Shown in pieces: positions 35,865 to 45,947 of a DNA stretch of 64,000 nt. Under the pieces are notes generated by a model, which was not told where the DNA came from, did not search any database, and saw only the letters and a program-made list of their open reading frames with translations. The position numbers and the translations under genes are program-made. The stretch spans positions 27,616-91,615 of the forward strand of contig DCAZ01000115.1 of NCBI GenBank assembly GCA_002313925.1, read 5' to 3'. This stretch comes from Gemmatimonadales bacterium UBA1120 (GTDB taxonomy: Bacteria; Gemmatimonadota; Gemmatimonadetes; Longimicrobiales; Gaopeijiaceae). Numbering within the stretch: the first letter of the stretch is position 1; each line of letters opens with the position of its first letter.

Positions 35865-36043
35865 CGAAACTCCCACACAATGCACTGTATAGCAGGGATA
35901 CTGGACAAGCATAATGCCATACACTCCGATCTAACCACCTGGATGGAACGCTTAGAACAAAAGCAGATCACCGTTCCTGAGTGTTGTCACGACACTCAGG
36001 CGTCTATGGTTCTGTGTTGTCCTCCCTCCGAGAGGCAAGAGGA

Positions 36044-37552
36044 ATGACCCAAGACGAGTACATTAGCTACGATGGCAGCGGCCTTGCGCAGCTCATCCGT
36101 GCGAAAGAGGTGAAGGCGTCGGAGCTTCTTGACCTAGCACTCGAACGGGTTTCGGTCCTCAATCCTGAGGTCAATGCAGTCGTGAGGATAATGGAGGAGG
36201 ATGCGCGCACTGCAGCTGAGGAATGCCACGCAGCCGGGGTATTCAGTGGGGTTCCCTTCCTCGCGAAGGATTTGGGAAGCCATTTTGCTGGACATCCCAC
36301 TTCCGCCGGGAGTCGTCTCGCCGCAAATATTGTTGCCAAGCAAGATACGGAGCTTGTGCGTAGGCTCCGAGCCACCGGAGTATCCATCTTCGGCAAGACA
36401 AACCTACCTGAATTCGGACTCACCCCCTACACGGAACCGGAGTTATGGGGGCCCTGCAGGAACCCCTGGGATCTGGCTCGAACACCTGGAGGCTCAAGTG
36501 GTGGTTCAGGAGCTGCAGTCGCTGCTGGTTTTGCTCCGATGGCAGGGGCCGGAGATGGTGGAGGTTCAATCCGGATTCCGGGTTCATGCTGTGGCTTGTT
36601 TGGCCTCAAGCCTACCCGGGGACGCACCCCAACAGGGCCCTTTCGAGGACAAGTTTGGCGAGGCGCAACGGTGGAACACATTCTTTCTCGCTCTGTGAGA
36701 GACAGCGCAATAATGCTAGACGCAACACACGGAGCTGACCCGGGCGCCCCCTACGAGATCACCATGCCCGAGCATCCATTTGCTGAAGAAGTTGGGCGGG
36801 CGCCCGGTCAACTTCGGATCGCTTGGACAACAAAGCCAACCCTAGGTTCAGAGGTGCACCCAGATTGCATCATCGCCGTTGAAGAGGCTGTCGAGCTTCT
36901 CGAGGATTTGGGGCACGAGCTCATTGAAGCTGAGCCTCAGATCGATGGCAAGGGCTTCGCCCGGGCCTTTATGCTGATGGTCGCAAGTGAAGTGGGTACC
37001 GATATTCACGACGCGGAAACCGTGCTCGGCCGGAGAGCTAAGCGCAGCGAACTAGAACCGGCTACTCAGGCCCTCAGTCTACTCTCTCAGTCACTCTCTG
37101 CCAGAGAATTCGGCAGCGCCCTGCGCCTTCTCGAGCGCGAGGCGCGATCTGTGGGAGCATTCTTTGAGACGCACGACATGTTACTGACACCCACCATCGC
37201 CACACCTCCCGCAAGAATCGGTGAACTTGCTCCAACCCCTACGGAACAACTTCACCTCCGCATCCTGGGTTTAATCGGATCAGGACGCCTGGTGAAAATG
37301 ATTGGCTTACTCGATGAGGTAGCCAGGCACGCATTTGATTTCACACCCTGGACACCAGTCTTCAACGTCACGGGGCAACCGGCGATGTCGGTACCACTGC
37401 ACTGGAATCAGGATGGGCTACCTATCGGTCTCCATTTCGTAGGTCATTTCGGTGCCGAAGCCACCTTATTCCGACTCGCTGAACAACTAGAACGTGCGCA
37501 GCCCTGGTTCGATCGACTACCCGAGATCGCTAAGAATCTCCTAAGAACCTAA
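36044..37552 (+). CDS. Amidase-signature family hydrolase (second copy)
   Basis: 502 residues from an ATG at 36044 (GAGAGG about 8 bases before). The triad is present: Lys in FLAKDLG, cis-Ser in PGGSSGGSGA and nucleophile Ser in GDGGGSIRIPG. It differs clearly from the amidase at 22945, so it is a family member rather than a recent duplicate. It resembles the aryl/6-aminohexanoate-type amidases used for xenobiotic or cyclic amides. Substrate unknown. The gene stands alone between the pentein enzyme (divergent) and the S9 peptidase (convergent). Confidence 0.9.
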   Translation: MTQDEYISYDGSGLAQLIRAKEVKASELLDLALERVSVLNPEVNAVVRIMEEDARTAAEECHAAGVFSGVPFLAKDLGSHFAGHPTSAGSRLAANIVAKQDTELVRRLRATGVSIFGKTNLPEFGLTPYTEPELWGPCRNPWDLARTPGGSSGGSGAAVAAGFAPMAGAGDGGGSIRIPGSCCGLFGLKPTRGRTPTGPFRGQVWRGATVEHILSRSVRDSAIMLDATHGADPGAPYEITMPEHPFAEEVGRAPGQLRIAWTTKPTLGSEVHPDCIIAVEEAVELLEDLGHELIEAEPQIDGKGFARAFMLMVASEVGTDIHDAETVLGRRAKRSELEPATQALSLLSQSLSAREFGSALRLLEREARSVGAFFETHDMLLTPTIATPPARIGELAPTPTEQLHLRILGLIGSGRLVKMIGLLDEVARHAFDFTPWTPVFNVTGQPAMSVPLHWNQDGLPIGLHFVGHFGAEATLFRLAEQLERAQPWFDRLPEIAKNLLRT

Positions 37553-37634
37553 AGTGCGATCCGTTAACTGATCTACGATGGTAGGGAAACCAACTAGCGC
37601 CTCATGGCGACCCGTGGCTGCCACGACAGCCCTC

Positions 37635-40469
37635 TTAACATCCCCCCTGAGAGATCACTTTCTTGGACATCCCTAGTCCAAGAGTCTTGCCTTTCAATAT
37701 CCCCGGGACACCCTCTTCCATCCATACAGGAGCAGGTGCATCCATGAGGTAATGATCAAAGAACTGCTGCATTCGAGTAGCCCAGTCTTTTTGATTCTGA
37801 GTCTTTCGGAGCCCGTGCGGCTCCCCATTATAGTTCAGCAACCACACCGGCTTACCCAATCGTCTAAGCGCCACAAAGAACTCGATTCCCTGTTCCCACG
37901 GCACCGCCGTATCCTCGTCATTATGCATCATGAGCACAGGGGTCTCGATCTTGTCCGCAGTAAAGATCGGTGAGTTCTCTATGAATCGAAGTGGCTTGTC
38001 CCAAAGTGATCCACCAATTCGGCTCTGCGTTCGTTCGTACTGGAACATTCTGCTCATCCCGGTACCCCAGCGGATGCCGCCGTACGCACTCACCATGTTG
38101 GCCACAGGCGCTCCTGCTTCCGCTGCTGCGAACAGATTTGTACGTGTAACCATGTAGGCGATCTGATATCCTCCCCAAGAGTGACCCTGTACTCCGATAC
38201 GTTCCCGGTCCACAAAGCCTTGAGCGACCAGTTCCAAGACGCCGGGGACTACAGCATCCAGAGCGCTTTCGCCTGGATAACCAATCATGTACGGGATGTC
38301 CGGGACAAAGAGTAGATATCCCCGGCTAACGTAAAAGCTGCGATTAATAGAAGACCCGCCTGGAGCAGGCACAGTGTAAGAATGGAGTCCATCTGAAGAG
38401 CGCTCATAAAAGTACACCATCATCGGGTACTCTTTCTCAGGATCGAACCCCTCCGGCTTATATACTATTCCCTGAAGCGGAATCCCGTCGTTTGAAGACC
38501 ACTCGACTAACTCGGCTGAACCCCACAAATACTCGTCTTGTTGTGGGTTCGCATCCGTGACCTTACGAGCGTCCGTGAAATCTTCATCCGCTACCCAGAT
38601 ATCAGGAAATTCCTGGAAAGTCGAGCGTGTGTAGATATAAACATCCTCCTGCTCTGCCTTACGTACCCCGCCGAAACTCGCATCCTCCATTACGAGGCGC
38701 TCAGGTTCCCCGGCTCCATCAAAATGATCCCGATAGAAGCCGTTCGCTTTTGTATAGATCTCGAATGCGTTGAGGTAGATATCCGAGTCGGTCGGCACAA
38801 AAGGGTTATCAGAATCCATATCTATGACTCTGAACCGAGTATTGGTGGCTCGGCCCGAGCCCTCTGTGAGATTCCTGGGAGCCGTCACACCCATAGGGTC
38901 GATCGCCCAAATGTCGAACTGATCATAAACCACAAAGGCCTCGTCACCCTCTGTCCAACCTGCAGCACCATACGACCGCAACGCATCTGGGTGATCATCA
39001 AGGATATCGTGGAACGGAACGTTGATAGGGGCCGTAAGATTTCTGGTTTCCCCAGTCTCGGTGTTCGTAGCAAACCATGCCTTCTCAAAACCATCCCATC
39101 TTGTCACATACGAGCCACCGGGGGAGAGCCTAGCCAACGTTTTAACCTTCTCGGCAATGCCCTGCCGCGAGCCATTTCTAACATCAACCAGAAATAGATC
39201 TGAGTAACGACCGTCCCATGACACCAGTTGTCTGTACGGGAGATTGCTCGTTCCTAAGGCAATGCGGCCATCTCCGTTCTCGCTGACCACAACCGTAGGC
39301 AGATCCTCTTTCTCTAACTGCACAATGTCGCCACTCCCCATATCCAGCATCGCGGAGTACGTGCGCCCTCTCTCATCCTCAGCCTGTAGGAGTTGCATCG
39401 GCTGGAGGAAAGGATCCTTCCAATTCCAGATGTCGACGACAACACGCTCGTCGTCAGGTGTTTCGTCCTCTGGTTCGGGCTCGGGGGCAAGCCTCGTACC
39501 GAAAAAGACACGTTCCCCCGACTTTGAGAATGACACTTCACCATCCTCACTCGGTGCCCATCCCACCGGCAGTCCATCCGAACCCAATCGTACCCGGTCA
39601 GTTGCGGTGCCACCGGGCGAGGTATAAAGCGAGAAACGTGGGGCTTCTCGGTCTCGATCATCGCGATCAGTCAAGAACGCTACCGATCCTTCATCTGAAA
39701 CAACAAGCTGTATATAGCGGCCCTCTCCGGTGGCAACTGCCTCCACAGAGCCACCCGAAGGAACTTCAAAGACCCCATCCGCGACTCCATCTTCTCCTGA
39801 CGAAGTGAAGAACAGGGTTGAGCCATCAGCAGCGAATTCATAGCTCACCACATTCTCAAAACTCTGCTCCTGCCCTGAACTGAGTTCTCGTACCACGAGT
39901 GCACTACCGTCATCCGTGCGGGGAGCTTCATTCGCCTCACCATCTTCTTCGCCCTCTTCTGGATCTGGCGCTTCTTCCTCATCCGCGTCGTCCTCTTCTT
40001 CTAGTAAGTATGCAATCCGGTCACCCGCATCCTCTGGTATACTGAACGATCGCACCCTTTCTCTGCGAAAAGTGGACAGGTCCGACAAGCTCACCACAAC
40101 CAATGAATCCGTCGGTTCGTTGTCCTCATCTTCGTTCTGGCCTTGAGTGCCAGCTTCAGCTGAGGAGTCCTCCATTGGGGTAATAAGAGCTATCAGATAT
40201 CCGGCGTCCGCTGTAAAGCGCGCAGAAGTAGCGCGCTCGATCTCTAGTGAGCGGGTATCGCTAAGGCTCTGTAGCAACAAGGTGGCCTCTCCATCTCCCG
40301 GCACCAGCCTATAGGCAAGCCAAAGACCATCGCTTGAAACAGCAACATTCTGGATTCGATTCCAGATGTCATAGTCTGCGTGATCAAGTGGTCGTTTTTC
40401 CTGTCCCCCAAGAGAAACGGTTTCGATGACAAGGAGCAGCGATGCTAGAGCCGGGGTTGCAATCTTCAT
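37635..40469 (-). CDS. Exported S9-family (prolyl oligopeptidase-like) serine peptidase with acidic insert
   Basis: About 944 residues from the ATG at 40469, which gives a signal peptide (ALASLLLVIETVSLGGQ). A long beta-propeller half precedes an alpha/beta-hydrolase domain with nucleophile Ser in VQGHSWGGYQ (about 762), Asp in MHNDEDTAVPW and His in EPHGLRK. The propeller contains a very acidic stretch (about residues 155-188, runs such as EEEDDADEEE and PEEGEEDGE) coded at about 39910-40010, and a second near PEPEDETPDDE. Role: cleavage of peptides in the periplasm or outside. It is divergent from the PQQ-type dehydrogenase. Confidence 0.9.
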   Translation of the reverse strand: MKIATPALASLLLVIETVSLGGQEKRPLDHADYDIWNRIQNVAVSSDGLWLAYRLVPGDGEATLLLQSLSDTRSLEIERATSARFTADAGYLIALITPMEDSSAEAGTQGQNEDEDNEPTDSLVVVSLSDLSTFRRERVRSFSIPEDAGDRIAYLLEEEDDADEEEAPDPEEGEEDGEANEAPRTDDGSALVVRELSSGQEQSFENVVSYEFAADGSTLFFTSSGEDGVADGVFEVPSGGSVEAVATGEGRYIQLVVSDEGSVAFLTDRDDRDREAPRFSLYTSPGGTATDRVRLGSDGLPVGWAPSEDGEVSFSKSGERVFFGTRLAPEPEPEDETPDDERVVVDIWNWKDPFLQPMQLLQAEDERGRTYSAMLDMGSGDIVQLEKEDLPTVVVSENGDGRIALGTSNLPYRQLVSWDGRYSDLFLVDVRNGSRQGIAEKVKTLARLSPGGSYVTRWDGFEKAWFATNTETGETRNLTAPINVPFHDILDDHPDALRSYGAAGWTEGDEAFVVYDQFDIWAIDPMGVTAPRNLTEGSGRATNTRFRVIDMDSDNPFVPTDSDIYLNAFEIYTKANGFYRDHFDGAGEPERLVMEDASFGGVRKAEQEDVYIYTRSTFQEFPDIWVADEDFTDARKVTDANPQQDEYLWGSAELVEWSSNDGIPLQGIVYKPEGFDPEKEYPMMVYFYERSSDGLHSYTVPAPGGSSINRSFYVSRGYLLFVPDIPYMIGYPGESALDAVVPGVLELVAQGFVDRERIGVQGHSWGGYQIAYMVTRTNLFAAAEAGAPVANMVSAYGGIRWGTGMSRMFQYERTQSRIGGSLWDKPLRFIENSPIFTADKIETPVLMMHNDEDTAVPWEQGIEFFVALRRLGKPVWLLNYNGEPHGLRKTQNQKDWATRMQQFFDHYLMDAPAPVWMEEGVPGILKGKTLGLGMSKKVISQGGC

Positions 40470-40658
40470 GGTTTCATCTATCCAAAGCCTGTGTGTAAGA
40501 GGCACGGTACCGAGCGTTCCGACGGACGGCAACGACCCTGCCTAGCATACACTGACTATTATCCTTCCCAATTGACTAAATCCTGGAACTCTGGCGAGGT
40601 CTGGAGATCCCACGCAGGTTTCTTCCCACTCAGTTCCCAAATACATGGAGCACCGCGC

Positions 40659-42581
40659 ATGGAACAGCGCTCCTTATCAGCATTAGCAGTCCTCGCTTTC
40701 CTTCTGCTGCCCTCGGTTCTGCCCGCTCAAGGCACAGCCAATGGTGAGTGGCACGTCTACGGTGGTGATGCCGCCCATACGCGGTATACGCCACTGGACC
40801 AAATCGATGCATCTAATGCATCCGATCTTGAAATCGTCTGGCGTTGGAATGCAAGGAACTTTGGACCAAACCCATTTGCTCAGACACAAGCGACACCGCT
40901 GATGATCAACGGTGTGCTTTATGCTACAGCAGGCAGACGTCGCAGCGTGGTCGCGATCGACCCTGGGACCGGTGAAACCTTATGGACCTGGCGAATGGAT
41001 GAAGGGGAACGCCTCCAAGCAGCCCCCCGACCAAATTCGGGGCGCGGAGTCGCATACTGGGAAGACCCAGATGGAAATGGTCGGATCTTGGTCGTCACCC
41101 CCGGATATCATTTGGTCGCGCTCGATGCGGATACTGGCTACGAGGTTGAGAGCTTCGGTGAGCAAGGGACCGTAGACCTCATGGAGGACCACAGGGCTCG
41201 TGACGGTATTGATATGGTCGGTTCTATCGGAGCTAGTTCCACGGCGGCCGTCGTCGGTGACGTGATCGTTGTAGGATCGGCACACCATGTGGGTGCTCGA
41301 CCACCCTCAAGGGTTAACACCCCGGGCGATGTCCGTGGATACGATGCTGCCACAGGAAATCTTCTTTGGACATTCCACACTATCCCAGAGCCAGGAGAAT
41401 TGGGCGTTGATACATGGGAAAATGACTCTTGGTCCTACACGGGCAACGCGGCCGTCTGGGCACAAATCTCGCATGACCCGGAAACTGGGTTTGTTTACCT
41501 ACCTACAGAAGCTCCCACCGGTGACTACTACGGTGGGCATAGGCATGGCAACAACCTCTTTTCGACCAGCATCGTATGCCTGGATTCGAAAACCGGCGAG
41601 CGTGTGTGGCACTTTCAGACAATCCACCACGATATCTGGGACTGGGACAATCCCTCTGCACCAATTCTTGCAGATCTCGTGATCGACGGAGTAGAACGCA
41701 AAATTGTAGCTCTGATTACGAAACAGGGCTTCGTGTTCGTGTTCGATCGACTAACCGGTGACCCCATCTGGCCGATTGAAGAAAGACCGGTACCTCAGAC
41801 TGATACTCCGGGTGAGTGGACGTCTCCAACACAGCCGTTTCCAACCAAACCTGCGCCGTTTGACAGACAGGGCTTTAGCGAAGACGATCTCATCGATTTC
41901 ACACCGGAGATCAGGGCTCGAGCAGCCGAAGTGGCCAGCCAATACCGGATGGGGCCAATCTATGCGCCACCTTCTTTGGCTAACCACCCCGATGGCACGA
42001 AAGGGATGCTTTCGCTGCCTACATCCACGGGTGGATCTAACTGGGAGGGTGGGGCCCTGGATCCAGAGACTGGACACCTCTATGTAGGATCCTATACGAG
42101 GGCGGCTGTGCTAGGTCTTGTAGAGGGTGGCAACCGCTCAGATATGGATTACATCAGAGGTGGTGGCGGAGCACAAGTAGCTCCGGGTGTTTCAATCGTA
42201 AAGCCACCATGGGGACGGATTACGGCAATCGACCTTACAACCGGGGAACACGCCTGGATGATCGCTAACGGTGACACACGACCGCGGATTGCGGAAGCTC
42301 TTGGGCTCGAGCTTGCAGACCTCCCCAGGACTGGCAAGCCGTCACGTGCTGGCTTGCTTGTGACAAGCACCTTGCTATTCGCAGGCGAAGGAACATCGGG
42401 TGATCCGGTTTTCAGAGCTCATGACAAGGCAACCGGGAGCATCTTGGCAGAGATTGAGATCCCAGGTACTCAAGTCGGGCTACCGATGTCGTACATGTAT
42501 GAGGGCAAGCAGTACGTAGTCTTTGCGATCGGAAGCAGGGGCCGACCAGCCGAAATCATAGCACTCGCGTTGCCTGACTAA
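40659..42581 (+). CDS. PQQ-dependent dehydrogenase-like beta-propeller enzyme, exported
   Basis: About 640 residues from the ATG at 40659 (GGAG 8 bases upstream), giving a signal peptide (LAVLAFLLLPSVLPAQ). The quinoprotein propeller is clear: WHVYGGDAAHTRYTPLDQI, TPLMINGVLYATAG, AIDPGTGETLW, DWDNPSAPIL and a closing YVVFAIGSRG. It lacks a CxxCH heme motif, so it is of the single-domain glucose/alcohol dehydrogenase-like type and needs an external electron acceptor. Substrate unknown. PQQ-synthesis genes are not in the window. Confidence 0.88.
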   Translation: MEQRSLSALAVLAFLLLPSVLPAQGTANGEWHVYGGDAAHTRYTPLDQIDASNASDLEIVWRWNARNFGPNPFAQTQATPLMINGVLYATAGRRRSVVAIDPGTGETLWTWRMDEGERLQAAPRPNSGRGVAYWEDPDGNGRILVVTPGYHLVALDADTGYEVESFGEQGTVDLMEDHRARDGIDMVGSIGASSTAAVVGDVIVVGSAHHVGARPPSRVNTPGDVRGYDAATGNLLWTFHTIPEPGELGVDTWENDSWSYTGNAAVWAQISHDPETGFVYLPTEAPTGDYYGGHRHGNNLFSTSIVCLDSKTGERVWHFQTIHHDIWDWDNPSAPILADLVIDGVERKIVALITKQGFVFVFDRLTGDPIWPIEERPVPQTDTPGEWTSPTQPFPTKPAPFDRQGFSEDDLIDFTPEIRARAAEVASQYRMGPIYAPPSLANHPDGTKGMLSLPTSTGGSNWEGGALDPETGHLYVGSYTRAAVLGLVEGGNRSDMDYIRGGGGAQVAPGVSIVKPPWGRITAIDLTTGEHAWMIANGDTRPRIAEALGLELADLPRTGKPSRAGLLVTSTLLFAGEGTSGDPVFRAHDKATGSILAEIEIPGTQVGLPMSYMYEGKQYVVFAIGSRGRPAEIIALALPD

Positions 42582-42615
42582 GAATAGCCCTTGAGCATGA
42601 AATGAAGGGAGAAGC

Positions 42616-42975
42616 TTAGCAGTCAACCAGTTCAATGCTGTCAGGTCCATTCGGCACCACACAAATAAATTCAAAGGGTTCATCACCCTCGTCGGCCTTA
42701 TAGTTGTGCGGGACACCCGCCGGAATATAGACCACATCACCGGCCTTCACATGGTGGGTGCCTTCCCCGATTTGAACCTGAGCGGCTCCCTTAAGAACAT
42801 ACTGCTCGTGCTCTACGGTGTTGGTATGCATCGGCATACCCCCACCAGGTTCCATTATGAAACGTCGCATCGCGAAATTCGGACCCTCATCAGCCCCGAT
42901 CAGGACCTGACGCTTCGTCCCTGTTCCAGCCGCTACATCTTCGGTGGGCAGGTTGTCCACGTTTCTAACCGACAT
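42616..42975 (-). CDS. Small cupin-domain protein
   Basis: 119 residues forming one cupin barrel. Motif 1 is MHTNTVEHEQYVLKG and motif 2 is AGDVVYIPAGVPHNY, giving the usual His/Glu metal site. ATG at 42975 with AGGAG five bases upstream is preferred over an upstream opening. Likely a metal-binding enzyme or sensor with an unknown ligand. It is convergent with the quinoprotein gene and divergent from the phosphodiesterase. Confidence 0.85.
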   Translation of the reverse strand: MSVRNVDNLPTEDVAAGTGTKRQVLIGADEGPNFAMRRFIMEPGGGMPMHTNTVEHEQYVLKGAAQVQIGEGTHHVKAGDVVYIPAGVPHNYKADEGDEPFEFICVVPNGPDSIELVDC

Positions 42976-43065
42976 GATCACTCCTGGTCTTGATATGGCG
43001 GCACAAGTTGGCAGCTGCCACACTATGACACCAATCTAGGGGTATAACGTATCGACCGCGCAATC

Positions 43066-44013
43066 GTGAGGACACGAGTGATAAAGCATAGGTGCAAACT
43101 AAGCTTCCTGACTCTCTTTATCTGGATTTCTGCTTGCACTGAATCTACTCCGGAACAAGCCGGACAGGATTTGCTAACGCCTAAGGTCTTGGTGATCGGG
43201 ATTGACGGCATCCGGCCTGATGTCTTGATGGATGTGAACACACCTCACATCGATAGACTCGCAGCAGAAGGCTTACTCACGAACCAAGCGATGACGGGCT
43301 ACCCCTCGGTCAGTGGGCCAGGTTGGTCTTCTATGCTCAATGGTGTGTGGCCGGATAAGCACGGTGTGACGGACAACTCCTTCGACGGTGAGCGCTACAA
43401 TGATTTCCCGGATTTCTTAACACGCATCGAGCAGATCCGACCTGAGCTCGAAACATTTGCAGTAGCCGACTGGGCACCACTTGGTTACTCCGATCAGGGC
43501 AGTCCAACCATAAGCGACGCAGTGGATGTTAAGCACGTCCTCGACGGCTATGAGCTGGGCTGGGCTGAGGCTGATACAAAATCAGTCCAACTCGCAGTAG
43601 AACAGCTAGAGACTTCGAATCCCGATGCTCTCTTTGTCTACCTAGGCAATCCCGATGAAATCAGCCATGAGCATAGTTCAATAGGATCCGAGTACCGAGA
43701 TGCGATAGCACTGGCAGATGAACATGTAGGGGTGCTTGTGAAAGCAATTCACGATCGTGTGACGTACCTTGAGGAAGACTGGTTAATTCTCTCAAGCACA
43801 GATCACGGGAGACGCTCCGATGGTGGGCACGGCGGAAACAGCGAAGAGGAACGCACGATTTACTTCTTGGCGAGCGGACCTTCAGTAATTGCGCCAACCC
43901 TCCCAGACTCGACTTACATTGTAGACGTAGCAGTCACTGCCCTCACCCACCTTAAAATCCAAATCGACCCTTCCTGGCAATTAGACGGAAACCCAGTAGG
44001 AATCCTCCGCTAG
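43066..44013 (+). CDS. Type I phosphodiesterase / nucleotide-pyrophosphatase-like lipoprotein
   Basis: 315 residues from a GTG at 43066. A lipoprotein signal (LTLFIWISACTES) leads into an alkaline-phosphatase-superfamily domain: metal Asp in IGIDGIRPDVL, NTPHIDRLAAEG, the nucleophile region GYPSVSGPGWSSML, and late metal ligands in STDHGRRSDGGHGG. Members hydrolyse phosphodiesters or pyrophosphates. Anchoring in the outer or inner membrane facing the periplasm suggests phosphate or nucleotide scavenging. Confidence 0.86.
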   Translation: MRTRVIKHRCKLSFLTLFIWISACTESTPEQAGQDLLTPKVLVIGIDGIRPDVLMDVNTPHIDRLAAEGLLTNQAMTGYPSVSGPGWSSMLNGVWPDKHGVTDNSFDGERYNDFPDFLTRIEQIRPELETFAVADWAPLGYSDQGSPTISDAVDVKHVLDGYELGWAEADTKSVQLAVEQLETSNPDALFVYLGNPDEISHEHSSIGSEYRDAIALADEHVGVLVKAIHDRVTYLEEDWLILSSTDHGRRSDGGHGGNSEEERTIYFLASGPSVIAPTLPDSTYIVDVAVTALTHLKIQIDPSWQLDGNPVGILR

Positions 44014-44049
44014 GCTTAGTTGTTAGCTGTCAGGCTCGGGTAACCGGGC

Positions 44050-44463
44050 TTACTGATGGGCAAATCGATACCGAGCAATTCTTATTGCTGGAGCAACTGT
44101 ATAGAAGAAGTGCAAGCGATTTTCACCGTCCAAGATCACGTTGGATGTCTGTTGTTTAGTTTTTGGATAGTCACGGCCTTGCTCATTCTCGATTACCAGC
44201 ACCTCTCCCTTCTCCAAATCACTACTGAGAGCATCCACCGCTCTTTCGAGTTTGTCGAGCAACTGCTGTTCTGTCTGATCCTGTACGTCGCCCTGAGCTT
44301 CGGCAACGATTTCCAGAGTCTCGACCAACTCGTATTCCGAACGGAAAGCATCCACTCCGATAGACCTCTGGTGGTTGCGGCGAAACCCTACTTCGTTCAG
44401 TGCCTTGGAGTCGAAGTTTAATTCGACACTGTGGAATGATATTCCATATTTCCTGAAGACCAT
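44050..44463 (-). CDS. Protein of unknown function, 137 residues
   Basis: The ATG at 44463 has GAGGG about 6 bases upstream. The protein has no signal peptide, is charged, and has a central helical, Gln/Glu-rich part (EAQGDVQDQTEQQLLDKLE region) followed by beta-like strands (GEVLVIENEQG, RLHFFYTVAPA). I do not recognise a family. The reverse frame in the same place is also open, but it lacks a ribosome site and looks less protein-like. Flanked by the phosphodiesterase (convergent) and the RNA helicase on the same strand. Confidence 0.55.
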   Translation of the reverse strand: MVFRKYGISFHSVELNFDSKALNEVGFRRNHQRSIGVDAFRSEYELVETLEIVAEAQGDVQDQTEQQLLDKLERAVDALSSDLEKGEVLVIENEQGRDYPKTKQQTSNVILDGENRLHFFYTVAPAIRIARYRFAHQ

Positions 44464-44509
44464 CTATACCCTCAACTAGCGATCTACTCTTACTAACAGT
44501 CCGTGGATT

Positions 44510-45769
44510 TCATGACTCGGGATCCAAAAGAGCTTCGAGTTCCTCTGCCGTAAGGTCGTCGGCTGAACGTGATCCTAGACCCTGTGGGGATCGAGATTTA
44601 CGCCTCTTCTTTGCGGCTGCACTCGATTCGGTCTTAGGTACGCCGGCGTAGTCATACTCGGGGATATGGACTCGGTTCAATTCTCGCCCGAGCCGATGCT
44701 CCAGACTCTTCAGTGCCCCCAGATCAGCACCGGTCACAAAGGTTATAGCGGTACCAGTGGCACCGGCCCTCCCCGTACGTCCGATGCGGTGCACATAGTC
44801 TTCTGGATCTAGTGGTATATCGTAATTGACTACGTGGCTGATCCCCTCAACGTCGAGTCCCCTCTGTGCGACATCAGTTGCAACCAACACCCTTACCTTG
44901 CCTTGGGCAAAGCGCTCCAACGCACGTGTTCGGTGCTGCATTCGGCGGTTGGAGTGTAATACATCGGTTCGGATATCTTCACGCTGCAGCCGCGCATCTA
45001 GTACATCAGCACCAGCCTTCGTGCGCGTGAAAACAAGAACCTGATCCCAGCCCGGTTCCTTCAGAAGCTCAGCCAGAAGATCTGGTTTTTTCTCTGGTTT
45101 AACTGAGTAAAAGATCTCCTCGATTCCCTCTGCCGTTGTCCCTGGTGGGGTAGCTTCAACCCAGATTGCTTCTCTGGTAATACGGAGTGCCAGATCATGT
45201 ACACCGTTCGGCATCGTCGCACTGAAGAGCATAGTCTGCCGCTTCTTGGGCATTCCCTTGAGGACTTCCTCTATCTGAGGTCTAAAGCCCATATCAAGCA
45301 TACGATCAGCCTCGTCGAGCACGAGATAATTAACACTGCTCAAGTCGACACGCTTTGAATGCGCATGGTCTATGAAGCGTCCTGGGGTTGCAACAATCAC
45401 TTCGAATCCTGACTCCAAAGCCTCGATCTGGGGCCCATACCCAACCCCACCAAAGATTGCGGCAGTCCTGATATTCGTCCCCATGGCAAGTGAAGCCGTA
45501 TCGTCGGCAACTTGCTGTGCCAATTCTCGTGTCGGACACAGAACAAGCACCTGCAGGCCAGCTCCCGCTCGTAGCCGCTCCAAGGCCGGTACCATGAAGG
45601 CCCCCGTCTTACCGGTTCCTGTCTGGGCGATCCCCACTACATCCGTACCCGCCATACCCGGCGGAATCGCCTCAGCTTGAATCGGAGTGGGAACTGTCCA
45701 GCCGAGTGCTTCAATAGCGCCAAGGCGTTGTTCTGAAAGATCTAGGTCGGTGAAGGTGTTAACACCCAA
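44510..45769 (-). CDS. DEAD-box RNA helicase, RhlE-like
   Basis: About 419 residues with a full set of helicase motifs: Q motif TPIQAEAIP, Walker A AQTGTGKT, PTRELAQQ, TPGRF, DEAD box VLDEADRML, FSATMP, motif IV VFTRTK, ATDVAQRGLD and HRIGRTGR. A short basic tail (AAKKRRKSRSP) is typical of RhlE-type proteins. It unwinds RNA, for instance in ribosome assembly or decay. The TTG at 45769, with GAGAG about 9 bases before it, precedes the conserved FTDLDLS; the frame is open up to 45874 but the extra part is not conserved-looking. Contrast with the degenerate relative at 48708. Confidence 0.93.
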   Translation of the reverse strand: MGVNTFTDLDLSEQRLGAIEALGWTVPTPIQAEAIPPGMAGTDVVGIAQTGTGKTGAFMVPALERLRAGAGLQVLVLCPTRELAQQVADDTASLAMGTNIRTAAIFGGVGYGPQIEALESGFEVIVATPGRFIDHAHSKRVDLSSVNYLVLDEADRMLDMGFRPQIEEVLKGMPKKRQTMLFSATMPNGVHDLALRITREAIWVEATPPGTTAEGIEEIFYSVKPEKKPDLLAELLKEPGWDQVLVFTRTKAGADVLDARLQREDIRTDVLHSNRRMQHRTRALERFAQGKVRVLVATDVAQRGLDVEGISHVVNYDIPLDPEDYVHRIGRTGRAGATGTAITFVTGADLGALKSLEHRLGRELNRVHIPEYDYAGVPKTESSAAAKKRRKSRSPQGLGSRSADDLTAEELEALLDPES

Positions 45770-45947
45770 TATTGCTGTCTCTCTGTCTATTCGAAGGACT
45801 GGGCACCGATGGTTTCTTATCGGCAAACCCGATTGGGAGAAAAGTAACGAGCTTCCTTGCCAGGGGTGTAACACACCAACAAGTTGGCCGCGCCATAAGC
45901 TGGATTATGATGACCTGTACTTTTGCCATGACTGATCTAGCAACCGA

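Noticed and set aside
22945..37552. The two amidase genes as a recent duplication
   Set aside because: Their sequences differ widely outside the catalytic motifs, so they are separate family members.
38538..39197. 219-codon plus-strand frame opposite the S9 peptidase
   Set aside because: Lies within a coding region with clear peptidase motifs, has no ribosome site and no recognisable motif.
44056..44421. 121-codon plus-strand frame opposite the 137-residue unknown
   Set aside because: Hydrophobic and Cys-rich in a random way and without a ribosome site, whereas the minus-strand frame has one.
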